Under the pieces are notes generated by a model. That model searched no databases, was not told the DNA's origin, and saw only the letters and a program-made list of their open reading frames with translations. 64,000 bases of DNA, taken from Lotus japonicus. Lineage: Eukaryota; Streptophyta; Magnoliopsida; Fabales; Fabaceae. Positions 22,921 through 35,997 of this stretch are shown piece after piece. Within the stretch, counting starts at the first letter, position 1. Every line of letters begins with the position of its first letter. Where the stretch lies: positions 59,138,195 through 59,202,194 of the forward strand of contig NC_080046.1 in NCBI RefSeq assembly GCF_012489685.1, in the 5' to 3' direction. The position numbers and the translations under genes are program-made.

Positions 22921-25900
22921 TTAAATTTTCTCAACTTCTGTAACGTTTGTTCTTTGCCTGTGAGACAAGTTTGTCGTTGAGTATTCACTATCATCTCCAG
23001 ATGAGCTAACACTAGACACAGCCGAATTTGAACTTGATACTCGATCAGGTTTTTGCACTTGATTTCTGTATATCTGAGTTGCTGAACTTTGTGGTTGTGT
23101 TCCTTGAGGTGCTGGATTCCCTTGAGCTTCTTCAGCTAGACGTTTAAGAAGGTTCATGACTGTGGGAAGAAACTTTGATGAAATGGAGAGTAACCCAGGT
23201 AGCTGCAAAAAAAAACATAAATAAACAAAAATAAGAGAGGGCTAGTCATCTTGGTAGCTGGAATCGTTCAACCATCTCTTATGTTATATTCATCACTGCT
23301 ACTTCAAAATTCACTTCCAAGAAAACAACTTCAACAGGAAAAAAAGAGTTCGAATTGCAAACCCTACTGACCATATATTTAGTTAATAGCAGAACTTTTG
23401 CGTTGTACAATGTTGTTATTTTGAAAAAATTGACACGATAAACAATTTAGTGCCTGTGTTAAGGTGTTGTCCATAGCATGAATGTAAGAATACAGAAATA
23501 CCATTGCCCCGAATTTGAGCATCCACCTGCTGGTAAAGTAAAACAAAATAAAAAGTCCATCCATACTCACAGCGCCATGTCGAAACTCTCCAGCTATGTC
23601 CATTTGTATCCAAACGGCCTTTACGACTAGATAAACAACAAATATAACCAACAGGTAGAGAGGATTCCTGTTTCACATACAAGTCAGCAGATGTAATTAT
23701 TAAACTGGTGGAAAAGGGGTCCAATAAAGAAATAATTCAAGATTTAGGAAGTGATATTTACTTTAGAAGCAACATGAACTCATTAAAACCAAGAACGACC
23801 ATTGCCATGATTGCCCATGGAGGAGGCAACCAATTGTTACTTCGCTTGTAGGCCTCCTGAATCCAGAACCAAAAAGAAAAGGAAATAACTCCTTAGTTAG
23901 TATACCTGGATTTAGATAAAGGGCCATGGCAAAGAGAAAGGACAAGAATGGCATTTTCATAGAATAGGTAGCTAAATAAAACAAAAGGACAAAAAATGAT
24001 TTAATACTTGACTACAGGATAACTTTTGTGGAACTGCCTGATGATTCAATTTTGTATACTTTCATGGAAAAGCTCTCCAAAAAAATTAAGATGTTAGGTT
24101 AAAGTACATAATGGTTCTATATTTCTAACATACCCCCTAACACACAAATTATTTTCCCTTGAAACATGGACAATGCATATGCCCACTCTACTTTTAATTG
24201 AATTTTAACTTCATTTCAGAAAAAGGGGTGGTAAGGATTGAACTCCTAATCACACAATCATAAGGCCATTGTACCATATCCAATGACCAATTATCAAAAA
24301 GATTAAGTTGATCAAGGCACATGAATGTTTTCTTATCTCTAACATAAACTGCAGAATAGTTGGGTAAAACTACAGAAAATTTGAATTATTAAAGGGAAAG
24401 AGAACAAAGTGGACAAGAATATAATCTTAAGATTTTACCTGAGCTGAAATAGCTTGGGTGACAGTATACTCAGTTTCACCCTGGAATTGTCTCCACAAAG
24501 ACTTGCACTGCACTGGAGTGATAAGTACACCTCCAGGAGAAACCTACATTTTTATATAGATTCTCAAATATAAATTATGATTGCAACACTATCAGGGAAT
24601 CACAAATATCACTATATACTACCTCCTCCCACGTGCTTGAAGCCAGAGGATCCACAGAAGCTTCTCTACTTGTATATTGTGAAGATGATGCAGTAACAGT
24701 TTTATTATCTATGAGCGATGAATGAAGTACACTTTCAATACGATCTGGCTTCTCATCCAGGCGTATAGCAGCCAGATCTGATAGAAGCTTCAGCGACTGA
24801 TACATGGCAGAAGAAGATATTTTACATAGTGCTAAAAAAGTTATTTCCAGTAAAATTTCAGGTATGAGCAAGCTGAAAATTAATCATTGAAGTTGCAATC
24901 AATTACCGCAGAGCGAGCATCCCTTGTAATTGCTCTGATATCTTCCTTCCCAGTCCAAACCCTAGGTAGTGAATCACTGTCATGATTGAATACTGTGGAG
25001 AACCTGAAATTGATTACAGAAGCCAGTAAGCCACCAAATCAATCTGAAAGTTGAATAACATCAAACAGGAATAGAGCAATTTCTTTCATCATAAAAGTAA
25101 GGGAAAGTGCCAAGTACAACAAAGGGTGTCCTCCAAAACAAACAAATGGAAACAAATAACAACCAAGCCTTATATTGTTTGATTGGATCAGTTACATGGA
25201 TCTCTTTCAAATACCAAAATCTAAGGTGTAAAACCATTTAAAGCAACACCTTTTTTATGGGTTTCCCATTAAGTTTTCTCAAGTCTTTCTGTACTGCTCT
25301 AATCAGATAAATGCAAATCTTCTGTCTCTCTGCTTGTCTAACCAATAAACGGTTGGAAATCACCCATTAGCAGAACAAAGTACAATACCTAAAAACTTCA
25401 TGTGATCAAACCTACAGAAACTTGTGCTTCTGGTATTCGATCCCAACAAAAGGCATCAATGAATACAAAAATTAGCAGAGCATCGTGACTTATTTCAATC
25501 CTTACAACCCCCGAGTTAAATCAATCAATCAATTTACATAATGCAAACCCAAGATTCACCAAATAGATGAGTATAGATATCTTTAAAACCCTGTTACCTA
25601 TCTTTCATGCGAATAAGAATCTTTCCAGCTTCTTCTCTTGCTTTATTTTCCACCACTTTTCTTCCATGGTCCCTTAAGGTTTGTTGCATTCTTTCAATTG
25701 TTTCTTCATCAAGCTCAAAACCAGCAATGGAAGTTAAAAATTTTGATACAACAGCTTCAGTCTCACGTTTAAGAAGTTTTCTGATAGAAAGCCAAGTGTC
25801 TTTTCCCCCAGCTTCAAAGAGGGACTCAACAGGCTCAGCCAATGCCTTGACTAGTTGTGTCTGCAAAAGATACTTCTAATTTAGTGGTTGATGGATATAT

Positions 25901-28900
25901 TGCAGGAATAAATAATATATGACTCAGCTCAACCAATTAATCTCCATTTTTGAGACAATATCACCTCAAAGCTAGTCATTATCTCTGATAATTTTGCACT
26001 GCGCACAGATGAAGCGTGTGAATCAATATCTCGACGAAGTTTGTCTCGCACTTTTGAAGCACCCCAATTGGCCTGTCTTATAGCAGCGTCTGAAAATTGC
26101 AAATCATAATTAATTGGAAAATGTACATCTTAAAATAATAAAGGCAGGGAGAGAATGACACCTAATATAAACTCAAAAAGCAAATGGACACTCAAGCTAA
26201 CATTGGCACCCCAATTTTTGGTTAATTGTGAAACATGCATATAAATAACAGGTGATCATACATAAGCTATTTAGAACAATCCTATCTGATAATTACCAGC
26301 AGATCCTTTATCAAACTCGAGCATAATAGACTGAGTCCACCTGTGAACAGATGAAGCGAACCCTTCACCATTGTTTAGTGATTGATCCAGCTTAGTCTTG
26401 AAATCATCTAGAGCTTTAGAACGTAGGTGCCCCAACATTGTTGTATAAGCAGGGTGTACAAACTGAAAAGTTGACAAACAAAAAAATTGCATTGCATTTT
26501 AGCTTGAGGTTTTCAAAGAGACTTGAGTTCAGTTCAACATCCCATAGCTGCTTTATCAAAATTCAGCCCAAAGGAGTCAAAAGTCAAAGTTATAATTAGA
26601 AATAAAGCCATAAAAAACTAGCAGGCAGCCTTACATCCAATGCATTTGATTCCAATTGCTTTCGTTTTGCATTTCTCACAGCTTCATCAAAGAACATTGC
26701 CTCCTCATCATATCTGTTGAAAGCATATATTATCAACATATGAAAAGGAAAGTTTAAAACTTTAGCAGACAATTAAATAATCTAGAACTATTATACACCA
26801 AATTAACACCGTCATCATAAATTTAGGAAAAAAATAGTTTTAATGACTAGTTGCATCCTTGTAAGCTTCCAAGGAGAAATGCACATAAAATGCACTCTGC
26901 AATCTGTTGGTTTTTCATTCTTTTATTGGTAATGTTATTGTTCAAACATGTATGTTTGTACACAATTGCAAAACTTAAGAAAACTCCAAATAGGGTAAAT
27001 AGATTTAGCAAAGAAGTGAAAATCTCCTGGGTAATCCCCCCTGAAAAAAAAAGCACCACAATTTAATTCAAAAATCACATTTCTTCAATGACCCATAAAA
27101 CATACACAAGTTATAGGAGTTGGGGGAAAACTGATTTAATTCAGAAATTAAACAGAAAATCAAGTAGTTATTGCACATAAGTTTTTCTTAGACTGAAAAC
27201 AGCATCTGGAACTTACTGAGAAAGGTAGGTATCAATAATGGAGCTCAACTTTTCCCCAAAACCTCGTACGGGGCCTGATTCAACAGCTTCCTCCAATTCC
27301 AACCAACCCTAAACCAAATCCATTCATGTGATGACTGATTTTAAAAATAAACTGGTGCAACATACAAAGTTACAATGGAGGGGAAATGGACCAGCACCTC
27401 GTCAGTACGTAGATGACTGAATTTTTCATCAGCTATCTCTTCACAACGCACAGTTGCAACCATTACCTGTTAAAAATGACAAATTGATAAGAAAACCAAA
27501 CCACTGTTACATCTGAAAAATGACATAATAGGAAACCTTATGAGCCGGAAGATCAAGATCCTTGTTCTCTCGTATAACGTTCCATATTTGCTGTGCACTA
27601 ATGGAAAAAGCAGACGCAGGCACAACACCACGCCGATCACCGGCAAGGCCTCCAGGCGCTACAGAATGGAAGAAACGCTGCCTTAATTGAGCAACCTGAA
27701 TGAGAAGAGAAAGTACAACATTGATCTACACCATATAGCCCAGATAATGAAAGAACACAAGATGGAAATTTTCAATATTTGCAGGAATCTTCAAAATTTC
27801 AATATTTTCATAAATATTTATTGGCATAAAATAATCAATCAAAAGAACCAAGTCTGAAAGCAATAGAACTTAGAAATCACTGCAGAATGAACAAATTCCT
27901 AAAAGAAATGGATCATGAAAGGGTACCTCCTCCTTAAACTTATCCTCCTTGTCCTCATAGCTTGACAATCCAGTAACCTCCACCTTCATTTGAAGAGAGA
28001 ATAATCAAATACCGGAGTATATAAGTAAACAGTTAAAGAGGTATGAGAAAAGGGTAGATGGATAGATCTTGGATAGATCTTCTTACATTAAAAAATTCAC
28101 TGAGAGGAGTATTTTTGTGAGCTTGGGGTTTTGAAACTGCATCCCAAATCTGAAGAATGCATACAATGTCAAAAAGTGATGAAAACAAGGAAGAAACCAA
28201 ACAAATGGGGAAAGCTAAGAAATTAAAAGGAAATATCACCTTTTGAATATCTTCTCTCAGAATAGGCTCCAAATTTTCCATCGGTGTCTGCATAGACATC
28301 CAGAAACATCGGAAAACGTTATAAGATAGAGGTATAGAACAGAGGGGTGCATTATCAAGAAAGGAGCAAGAGTTGCAGACCTTTGATTTATCACGAATAA
28401 CAAAAAGCAATGTTGTCTTGCGGGGACTGAATAAACGCATCATCACCTACAAATAAAAGACAAGTTGAAGTTTAGAGACACATACTGAATTCCAACCAGA
28501 AGCAAGCCCATGCTGCAAACTACCTGAAAAACTGTTTTTAAAAGAGGCTTATTGGCTGCTTGTTCTCGACCAATATCATGACACCACCTGTGAAGAAACA
28601 AATCTTCAATAATTGTTCAAAATAGATTAAAATATGACTGCGTATATGTACTGTAAGCTCTCATAACCCATGAAACAACTGACTACTAATTTGTCTCAAA
28701 AAAAGGAAATAAGAAAAATGATTTGGAAGGATTGTAAAGTACGGTGATATAGGAAAAGAAAAAGGAAAATGCCTTTATGGCTTTATGCATATCATCTACT
28801 TATACACCTCCCATTATGAAATGAATTACATTGTATTACATGCTATACTCACCATATAAATTTCAATGATCCCAAGTGTCAGGTACATTAGGTATGAGCA

Positions 28901-30780
28901 AGATTATTATGAAACATAAGTTACTAGAACAAACATTAAATGCACCAAGTTAGACTAAAAGATTTGAGATTCAACCTGGACTACGCCTAACTTGAAGGAT
29001 CACCTAAGAATATGATTCATTTAATCAATTATATGCAATAATCTAGACCTAAAAACTTACATGTTTATCAGAACAATATCTGATACTGCTAAAGCAAAAA
29101 GAGCGCTCTGTTTCTCAAAAGCGGTATCATCCTGATAAAAAAAAGAAAGATATAGTGAGATCTTATATAGATGCAACAAAGAGAGAGAGAACAGCTCCAT
29201 GATATAAAATATGTACACCATGTAAACCAAGACAGATATAGATGAACATGCAATCAGATTTGTCAGTCAAAGAGAAGCTAGAACCTAGTCTTAAGGGGCA
29301 CTGAGAGCATACATTTACAAAATCCAACTCCAAACATAGGGATCATGTATGATACAAAGACAATGTACTGATGTGTTTAAATAGTGGCATAAAATTTTCA
29401 TTTATAAATAAAACAGAAAAAGGATGAATCTTACATGACACTAAGAGGTAGCTTTAAAACTCCAAAAAAGAATTTTCAAATGAGAACCTTTGGTAGTTGG
29501 AGGGAGAGGTGTCATTTGATTATAGGACATTGTGGTTTCATTTGATCTGTATAGCTAATCCTATCTAGTGGTAAAGATGTCTGACTGTTCAAACATTCAA
29601 AATAATTTGACCACAAGAAGAACTAGATGCAGCAAAAACAAGGACTTAATACTCCCAACTCAAATAGTGGATCAAAATCAGGGGCGTATCCAGGATTTTA
29701 TCGTTGGGGAACCAAAATAAATTATAACAAACTATAAAATCTCTATGTGGGGCAGACTAAAAATTAAAAATATTTCTATGCAAAAATACATATAGTCGAT
29801 AAGAAATTAAAATTCTTGGGGGTCGTAGCCTGCCAGCCCCCCTTTAGAGTTAGATACGCCCCTGATCAAAATCAATATCCGCTAATGAATCATCGAATGA
29901 AACTGATTTACCATGCACATGATTTTTACCTAAACCAATAACAGTTGTGTGAAAATAACAGCGTACATTAAAAAAAGCAGTACAGAATCAGTACCTCACC
30001 CCTCTCCCTTCCATCAGTGCCCTCTAAATCCATAGCAACAGTGCAAGGCTCAATTCCAACACACTTGGCTATCCAAATGCCCTTAGTCGTTTGCGATCTA
30101 CAACAACATGATATTCAATTACTTCATCATAAAATAAAACTTAACAGGCAGCATGAATGACAACATTCAGTTTTCATCTATTGTTCTCTCTCTATCCTTC
30201 CAATGTTCTTCTCTCTGCCAACAATAATTTAGAAAAGCTAACCTTCCCCTGAAAGCATCCATCTCCCTGAAACTTGTGTGGAAAAGATGATTCATCAATG
30301 TACTCTTCCCTGCTCAATTCACAAAATAAAACCACAAGTTCAGAAACTGTACTAGTTTGACAATCCATGAAAAAACTGCAAAATCAGAAACGGATAATAA
30401 AAGCATCTCCAATTTATAACCCTAACACTGTTTCAGATTCGTAGAACTGAAAACCGCTCATTCTACTGATTCACTACTCACTTCAACTAAACCTAAACCA
30501 AGAAGCAGTAGAATCACGAAATTCAAGTAACAAAACTTCAGAGCAAGCTCGGAAACGGTGATTGAAGTCACCGATCCATTGACTACAACTACAAGTTCAT
30601 TCAGGAACGAAAGCACAACGCACCGCTGCTTTGAGGACCCATGATGGCGACGACGGCGTAGGAGAGGCCACAAGCGGCGAGGCTGGAGGTTTTGATGAAA
30701 GTGTCGAGGCCGGCGACGTTGAAGGTGCCGTCGCCGTCGATGAGCTGCGTGGCGTGGCAATCGTCGTCGATTCTCGCCAT
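22921..30780 (-). CDS. RHD3: ROOT HAIR DEFECTIVE 3 (RHD3/Sey1-type) dynamin-like GTPase
   Basis: Twenty-two exons (minus, 5' to 3'): 30780-30624, 30309-30243, 30097-29995, 29131-29061, 28587-28524, 28446-28381, 28287-28240, 28149-28087, 27983-27927, 27695-27537, 27466-27398, 27308-27217, 26713-26635, 26462-26297, 26089-25965, 25860-25598, 25003-24907, 24796-24623, 24543-24439, 23856-23762, 23667-23571, 23202-22921. They join in frame to 832 residues, the usual family length. The P-loop is GPQSSGKST (48-56), split by intron 1. Switch II is [12 protein letters not shown], and the G4 motif is RDKSK (R172, D173). A long helical middle domain follows, then a membrane hairpin (about 690-726: [18 protein letters not shown] and [17 protein letters not shown]) and a Ser-rich cytosolic tail. 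The family fuses ER tubules into a network and is needed for root-hair and cell growth. No lesion is seen; the ATG at 30780 gives the conserved [20 protein letters not shown] start. Confidence 0.96.
29679..29864. mobile_element. hAT-type MITE in RHD3 intron 3
   Basis: A 186-base element bounded by inverted ends CAGGGGCGTATC and GATACGCCCCTG and flanked by a perfect 8-base target duplication ATCAAAAT (29671-29678 and 29865-29872). Eight-base duplications and CAGGG ends are the mark of hAT transposons. It is too short to code for transposase and lies between exons 3 and 4 of RHD3 without touching splice sites. Confidence 0.9.
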
Positions 30781-31641
30781 GGATCGGAGTGAAGTTCAGA
30801 TCTCTCTGACTTGGATCTGTGATTCGTTGATTGTGGTGCGACTCTTTCACTGCACTGTTTACAAGAGAAGAGAAGAATAAACGAGACGTGAAGTTTGTGT
30901 TTGTTGGCTTCTGTTTGACGTTGCTCCACGACACGTGTGTTGTTTCTACTCATTTCCAATCAAGTGAATCACCTCACCTTACTCATGCTATTCCCTCCTT
31001 TATTTTCCATTTTAATTAACAATCACTCTCATCATTACTTCATTATTCAATATTGATTGTTTCTTATTAATTAAATTAAGGTCCCAACTAGGGTGCTTCA
31101 TGGTTTTTACTTTTTTTATAATAATATAAAAAGAATAATTTTCCAGAAAAAGTAAAATATAAAATATTTTGTCGTGTTAGGTTACTGTGGCGGCGATGTT
31201 GGTGAAAGTCGTCTCAGATTGTGGAAACTGTCAAAAAAAAAGAAAATTATTTTCAGGTTAAGTCAAATGTTGTTGCGGGTGGGCAGGTGACAGGTTGGAA
31301 CTCGCTCCTTACCATATGAGTTATGTTGGTTAGATTGGTCAAGGGGAGGCATGTTGCGGGTGTAGGGGACAACCTAGGCAAAAATCTTGTCAAACCAAGC
31401 GACAACTTGAAGGCACCTCGAACTAGGCGAGTTCCTCTCATAAGCTTCATAGGGCGGCAGACGTTCATATAAATACCTCCTCACACACTCAACATTTCAC
31501 CACTTCATTACTTCACTTCTCACCACTTCATTACTTCACTTCTCAATATTTGGTCAATTGTAAGAATTGTCGTTATCTTGAAGTTAGTTCATTAGTTTTG
31601 TATTTATTTACTAAGTGAGTTTTTTTATAAAGGTCTAACAA
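30781..31641. other. spacer 5' of RHD3; possible promoter of the plant-mobile-domain relic
   Basis: Contains the RHD3 leader/promoter side. Near 31468 there is ATATAAATACC, and at about 31491-31540 a 24-base unit (CACCACTTCATTACTTCACT...) is repeated in tandem. These lie just before the decayed plant-mobile-domain frame and may be its old promoter and leader. Confidence 0.35.
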
Positions 31642-32112
31642 ATGACTGCCGAAAGAATGATTAATCATGGACAAATTAATTCAGAGATTGTACGACCACA
31701 CCTTCATATTGTTGGACTTTATAAGCTAATTGTAGTTTAAGATATTCTTACACTTACATATGCTTGTGGGTGAGTGCATTATCATTGTACAAGACGTTGC
31801 TTTGCAGGTTGGCTTAAGGATTGATGGCTAAGCAGTTGTTGGGGTAGCATTGAGTCGCGGGGCACCACTTGTACAAAATTTAATGCAACAGACTCCATAT
31901 GAGAAGGACTTTAATGGAGGCCGGTTGGAGATGAATTGTCTAAATCATAATTTTAAAAATTGCAAGATCGTGTTCATAACGCTTTGAAGCCAGAGTATTT
32001 CGCGCGCGCGTATATGTTACGCCTAATTGAAGATGTTCTATTCTCTGACTATTTTGGTATATGTAATGTTGACATTTTTGTCATTGTTGACAAATTTTGT
32101 CTTAATAATGCA
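31642..32112 (+). pseudogene. plant mobile domain (PMD/MAIN-like) gene relic
   Basis: Translated pieces match the plant mobile domain (PF10536, seen in MAIN-type proteins, in phosphatase PP7 long forms and in transposons). In order they are RPHLHIVGLYKL; VGECIIIVQDVALQVGLRIDG; YEKDFNGGRLEMNCLNHNF; and, in another frame, ARAYMLRLIEDVLFSD. Stops interrupt the first part (after KLIVV, after YACG and after RIDG) and a frame change falls near 31955. The piece order is correct, so this is one decayed copy and not chance. PMD genes are often carried by transposons; no terminal repeats were found here. Confidence 0.75.
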
Positions 32113-33125
32113 AGAAATCACACTAGATGTAAATATCATACACTTATGTATTTAACTATAGAGAATTTGGAATGTTGGTCGAGAAGCACAATTTTCATGC
32201 GGAGTGTGTTGTTACCAACAAATAGCACCGACAATCATTCAAGTTGTTTAACGAGATTCACCAAAAGTTTCTATAACTTGGCATAAAAAAATTGAAATAC
32301 CAAATGTGCCTATGATCATATGACAACTTAATAAGAAAATATTATATTAACACTGCGTAAGTCTCGCGATTTCTACTAATCCAATATAATATGATAACTT
32401 TAAAATTCTCATTAGTGTGTTAATCGACATACCTAAATAGAGAATAAAATAAATAATACAAATAGTATCCTCAAAAACACCTATGACCAAAAAAAAAGTA
32501 ACGTTAATAAGTTTGAACTCAAATATCAAAATGTCCAGGAAGAATGACAGACTTCGTTTACACAACTGCAGAGGGCTAGTTTACCTTGGCACTAACCTAA
32601 GGAGACTGACTAACAGCTTTCATGATTCAAGGTGGAAAACACAGAAAAGCTTACTTATTAAAATTTACTTTCGGAGTATTGGAGTTTATCTACTAAAGAA
32701 AACACTATCTAAACTCCAATAAATGCTCTTTGGTTTGCATCTAAACTAGTTCTTAAACATGTTCTGATACAAAAACGCAATAAGCCAAACAGCCGTTTGA
32801 AGAGCCTGTAACCCATAAACAAACTGACTAGTTTGTGATGTCTATAAATAAAAAATGAATAAGAAAATCTAGCATGACCAAAAGGAGAGCAGCTTGGTAA
32901 TTTACCTTGAGTAAGAAGATTTTTCTAAGAACACATTGGTGACAAAAACATCAGTATATAATGCTTGATTCATGATACCTCCCCAAGTACACACTAAACT
33001 ATCATCTGCTTAACAAGGCACTTAGAGAATGTATTTGTACACAACAGCTACATTAAACCCACATAAATACAGACTCCATTCTGAATTTGTTAAAGATATC
33101 ACAGAGCCAATATTCATGTGCTTCA
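32113..33125. other. spacer downstream of SPT4
   Basis: AT-rich, with the SPT4 3' UTR on its right. No supportable gene or repeat structure. Confidence 0.4.
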
Positions 33126-35105
33126 CTAACGTTTGGGAGGGGCATATTGCACACGCTCCTCTTCGCATATAGCCTGCAAAAGCAATTAAATGAATGAAGT
33201 GTCAAAAACAAAATTTATTTAAATGCAAAATATGAAGATACAAAAGAAAAATAAGTAGTAGTGACGATGCAAATAGTAGTGAAGTGTGGCTACACTGAAG
33301 ATGGTGGGGGGGGAGAGAACATGCATAACACATAATTAAAGTCAGATATTGACACACAATCAACATCATCAATCTCGGCATATTTAACTAGTCAAATAGA
33401 GACTGGGGCCGAGGTACTCTGTTATGTTAGATTTCATTGAGATAGGTGGTACCAAAGATATCAATATTAACAGCAAAAAGAGACAAAATGAGGGACGGAT
33501 AGAGGATGTCTCACAGCAAAAGAAACACAGGATGTAATCATGAATAGAGGATGTGACTCACAACAAAACTAATATCTGGAATTTCAACTTGTGATTAAGT
33601 GATTCTAATCTTTATCCAAGGCTATGTTACCTCTTTATAGCTATTCATGTTTTTCCACTGTGCTTTACAGTGTATGTATTTATTTTACCAGCCATCAGGC
33701 ATCATAATATTCATCTCTTAAATCTCCTTTCTCCTTCAGCACAATTTATTATTCTAGAGGCACTCTCAGGCACCTTAGGTTGTCTGACCATGTTTACGGG
33801 CTCTGTTTTGGCAGCCATTCCTTCTCCATCATCATTGGTGACATTTTGCATGCTTTTTTAATTCCTGCCCACCATGATCGGTCACCAACTCACATTCTGG
33901 TCCCCCCCACCCTCAATTGTGCTTGTCATTCCTTTTACATATATGTTTATAAGTTCTATTAACCTCATTGCAATAAGATTCCCAAATAAGATGTTACATT
34001 AGCGCTTAATTAAGCTGTGTCCCCCAGCCCAGCTCAAATGATTATTTGTCAAATCCTATACTAGAAGAGATATACTTATGAATTCAGGAAAACAAAATCA
34101 CTATTTAACAACAATAGTAATATATGCTGAAATCTAAGTCACACTAACAGAAAAATACAAACCTGCATCTCTTCCGGGAGAGCCTCTGAGACAGCCAGAG
34201 TGTAAACACCAGGAGCAAATTTTCCTGCAAAATATTTAAGGAAAATCTAAATTTCAACAAGTGAACCACAGTACAAGATTTCAATCAAAATAGAAATTCA
34301 ATTTACAAAAATTTATCTTTGTTTTCTTTTACTCTTCAAATAGTTCACTCAGATGGCATGTAATTTAGCTGGTTCTTTGGAAAGAAACTATTCCGAATGA
34401 TCAAATATTTGCATGAATTGATACTTATGGCTTTTTCTTTTATTTTCCTTTCCCCTTTCCCATAACACTAGACAAATTTATTGAAGGAGGAAAGGAGAAT
34501 ATATGACAAAGTAGCAACATGATATCCATTATCCACCCGAATATAAGGGAAATCAGCATAGCAAATTAGTAATGCAAGATACAAATTGAAACAATATATC
34601 CCTCTGAACCCCATTTGTTTTGATTCCTTATTAGCAACAGCCAAGGCAATGACAACTACAATGAGCACAACTAACAACTAACAGAAGCTAGAAGAAAAAT
34701 ACCAATTCGCAACCAACGCGCAGCCCAGCTCCGACTAGGATCCATGACTGAAATAATCCTGTAGCAAAAAATCAACAACAAAATAAGAACGGAGAAATTC
34801 AAAGGGGGTTTCAATTTGATAACACAGTAACAAACAAACCCATTGAAATTGGGGGTAGTGCAATCCGCAATCCGCTCATGATCTTCTTCCATCTTAAAGA
34901 ACTGACAATTCTCACAACCTGAATCTCTAAACTGTGAAACCAAAATACAATAACAACTGTTTAGGGTTTATGGAAAACCAACAAAAAACGAGGGAATGAT
35001 GAGAAAGAAATCTACCTGATCGTAGGTTTTGACGAGGCGGCAACGGAGACAAGCCCTCAACTCGTGGCCAAAGCTTGTGGGAATTTGAGCAGGTTCCCTT
35101 GACAT
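33126..35105 (-). CDS. SPT4: transcription elongation factor SPT4
   Basis: Five exons: 35105-35016, 34931-34840, 34758-34703, 34224-34163, 33173-33126, giving 115 residues in one frame, the normal SPT4 length. The zinc-ribbon cysteines are C19, C22, C36 and C39 (ACLRC ... SGCENC). The family core DCTTPNFNGIISVMDP and the WAARWLRIGKFAPGVYTLAV stretch are complete. SPT4 pairs with the NGN domain of SPT5 in the nucleus to form the elongation factor that keeps RNA polymerase II processive. The ATG at 35105 is the only family-like start. It is divergent from the cofactor E gene, whose ATG is 1.9 kb away, with a transposon and a GGT-rich tract between them. Confidence 0.96.
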
Positions 35106-35371
35106 TGTTGTCGTTGTTTGAGGTGATGGTTAGATTGATTCAACGATGGTGAAATTGCGCAATGTGATGGTGAATGATGAATCGGAGCCTGTGATTGAAT
35201 GTAGATACAGAAATTAGAGAAGGTCACGATGAAATACAGTAACATTCGCAACGGAGAAGAGAAAGACGATGAAGATTGAACACTCAAACCCTATACCTCA
35301 GTTCAGCGTTGAGCACCGATTGCGCTGTTTCACCGTAGCAGCCACCTTAAATAGTTAAATTAAATGTTATT

Positions 35372-35992
35372 TAGGCTTAATTTCACTTTTAGTCACCTGG
35401 TTTTGAGCATATGTGATTTTGGTCCCTAATAATTATTTAAACAAATTCAGTCCATAAACTTTTTAATTATTGCAGATTCTTATTTATTAGTATTATTTTT
35501 TTTTTACATCAAAAAGATAAATTACAGTTCTCCAGAGTTGATCCCTGGACCTCCCTCTCCCCAACGCATATGTCCACCAACTCTTACAACTTACCACTTT
35601 AGCTAAAAGTAAAACTCTCAAATTTTATTTTTTAAGAAAAATCGTCACCTTTCAAAAAGAGAAAAGTCATTAGAAATCAAATCAATTTAATCATTTGTAA
35701 TCAAAATATTAACTTTCAATTGGAAATTCAGAAATCCCAATTTCTCACTCTTTAAATCTATTCTTTACCCTAAAAAACCTGAAGTTGCCACTAGTATTTT
35801 TTTTCACTTGAAATTGTATCATACGTCAAAATCGTATATTTAAAATGAAAATGAAGATTTAATGTATATAAAAATTGAAAGATACAATTTTGCTTAATTT
35901 TAAAAGTAGAGACATTATTAACTCAAAAAAATTAGGAGGACACAAATTATCCACAGTATAAACTGTGAGTACCAAAAATGTAATTAAACCTA
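35372..35992. mobile_element. non-autonomous TIR element with 5-base target duplication, carrying a nested SINE
   Basis: The ends TAGGCTTAATTTCACTTTTA and, inverted, TAGGTTTAATTACATTTTTG form a diverged terminal inverted repeat. Perfect TTATT copies flank it (35367-35371 and 35993-35997). The 621-base body has no coding frame. The superfamily is not clear to me; similar 'TAGGCTTAATTT' repeats are familiar from legumes. Confidence 0.7.
35495..35612 (-). mobile_element. tRNA-derived SINE nested in the TIR element
   Basis: Read on the minus strand it starts near TAGCTAAAGTGG, which fits a pol III box A. A diverged box-B-like GGTCCAGGGATCAAC follows about 50 bases on, and the copy ends with TTTATCTTTTTGATGTAAAA and an A-tract. 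This order fits a plant SINE. A truncated relative of the 3' half lies at 47908-47955. Confidence 0.5.
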
Positions 35993-35997
35993 TTATT

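Noticed and set aside
31491..31540. Short direct repeat considered as a CRISPR-like array
   Set aside because: Only two adjacent units without spacers, in a plant nuclear genome; a simple tandem duplication explains it.
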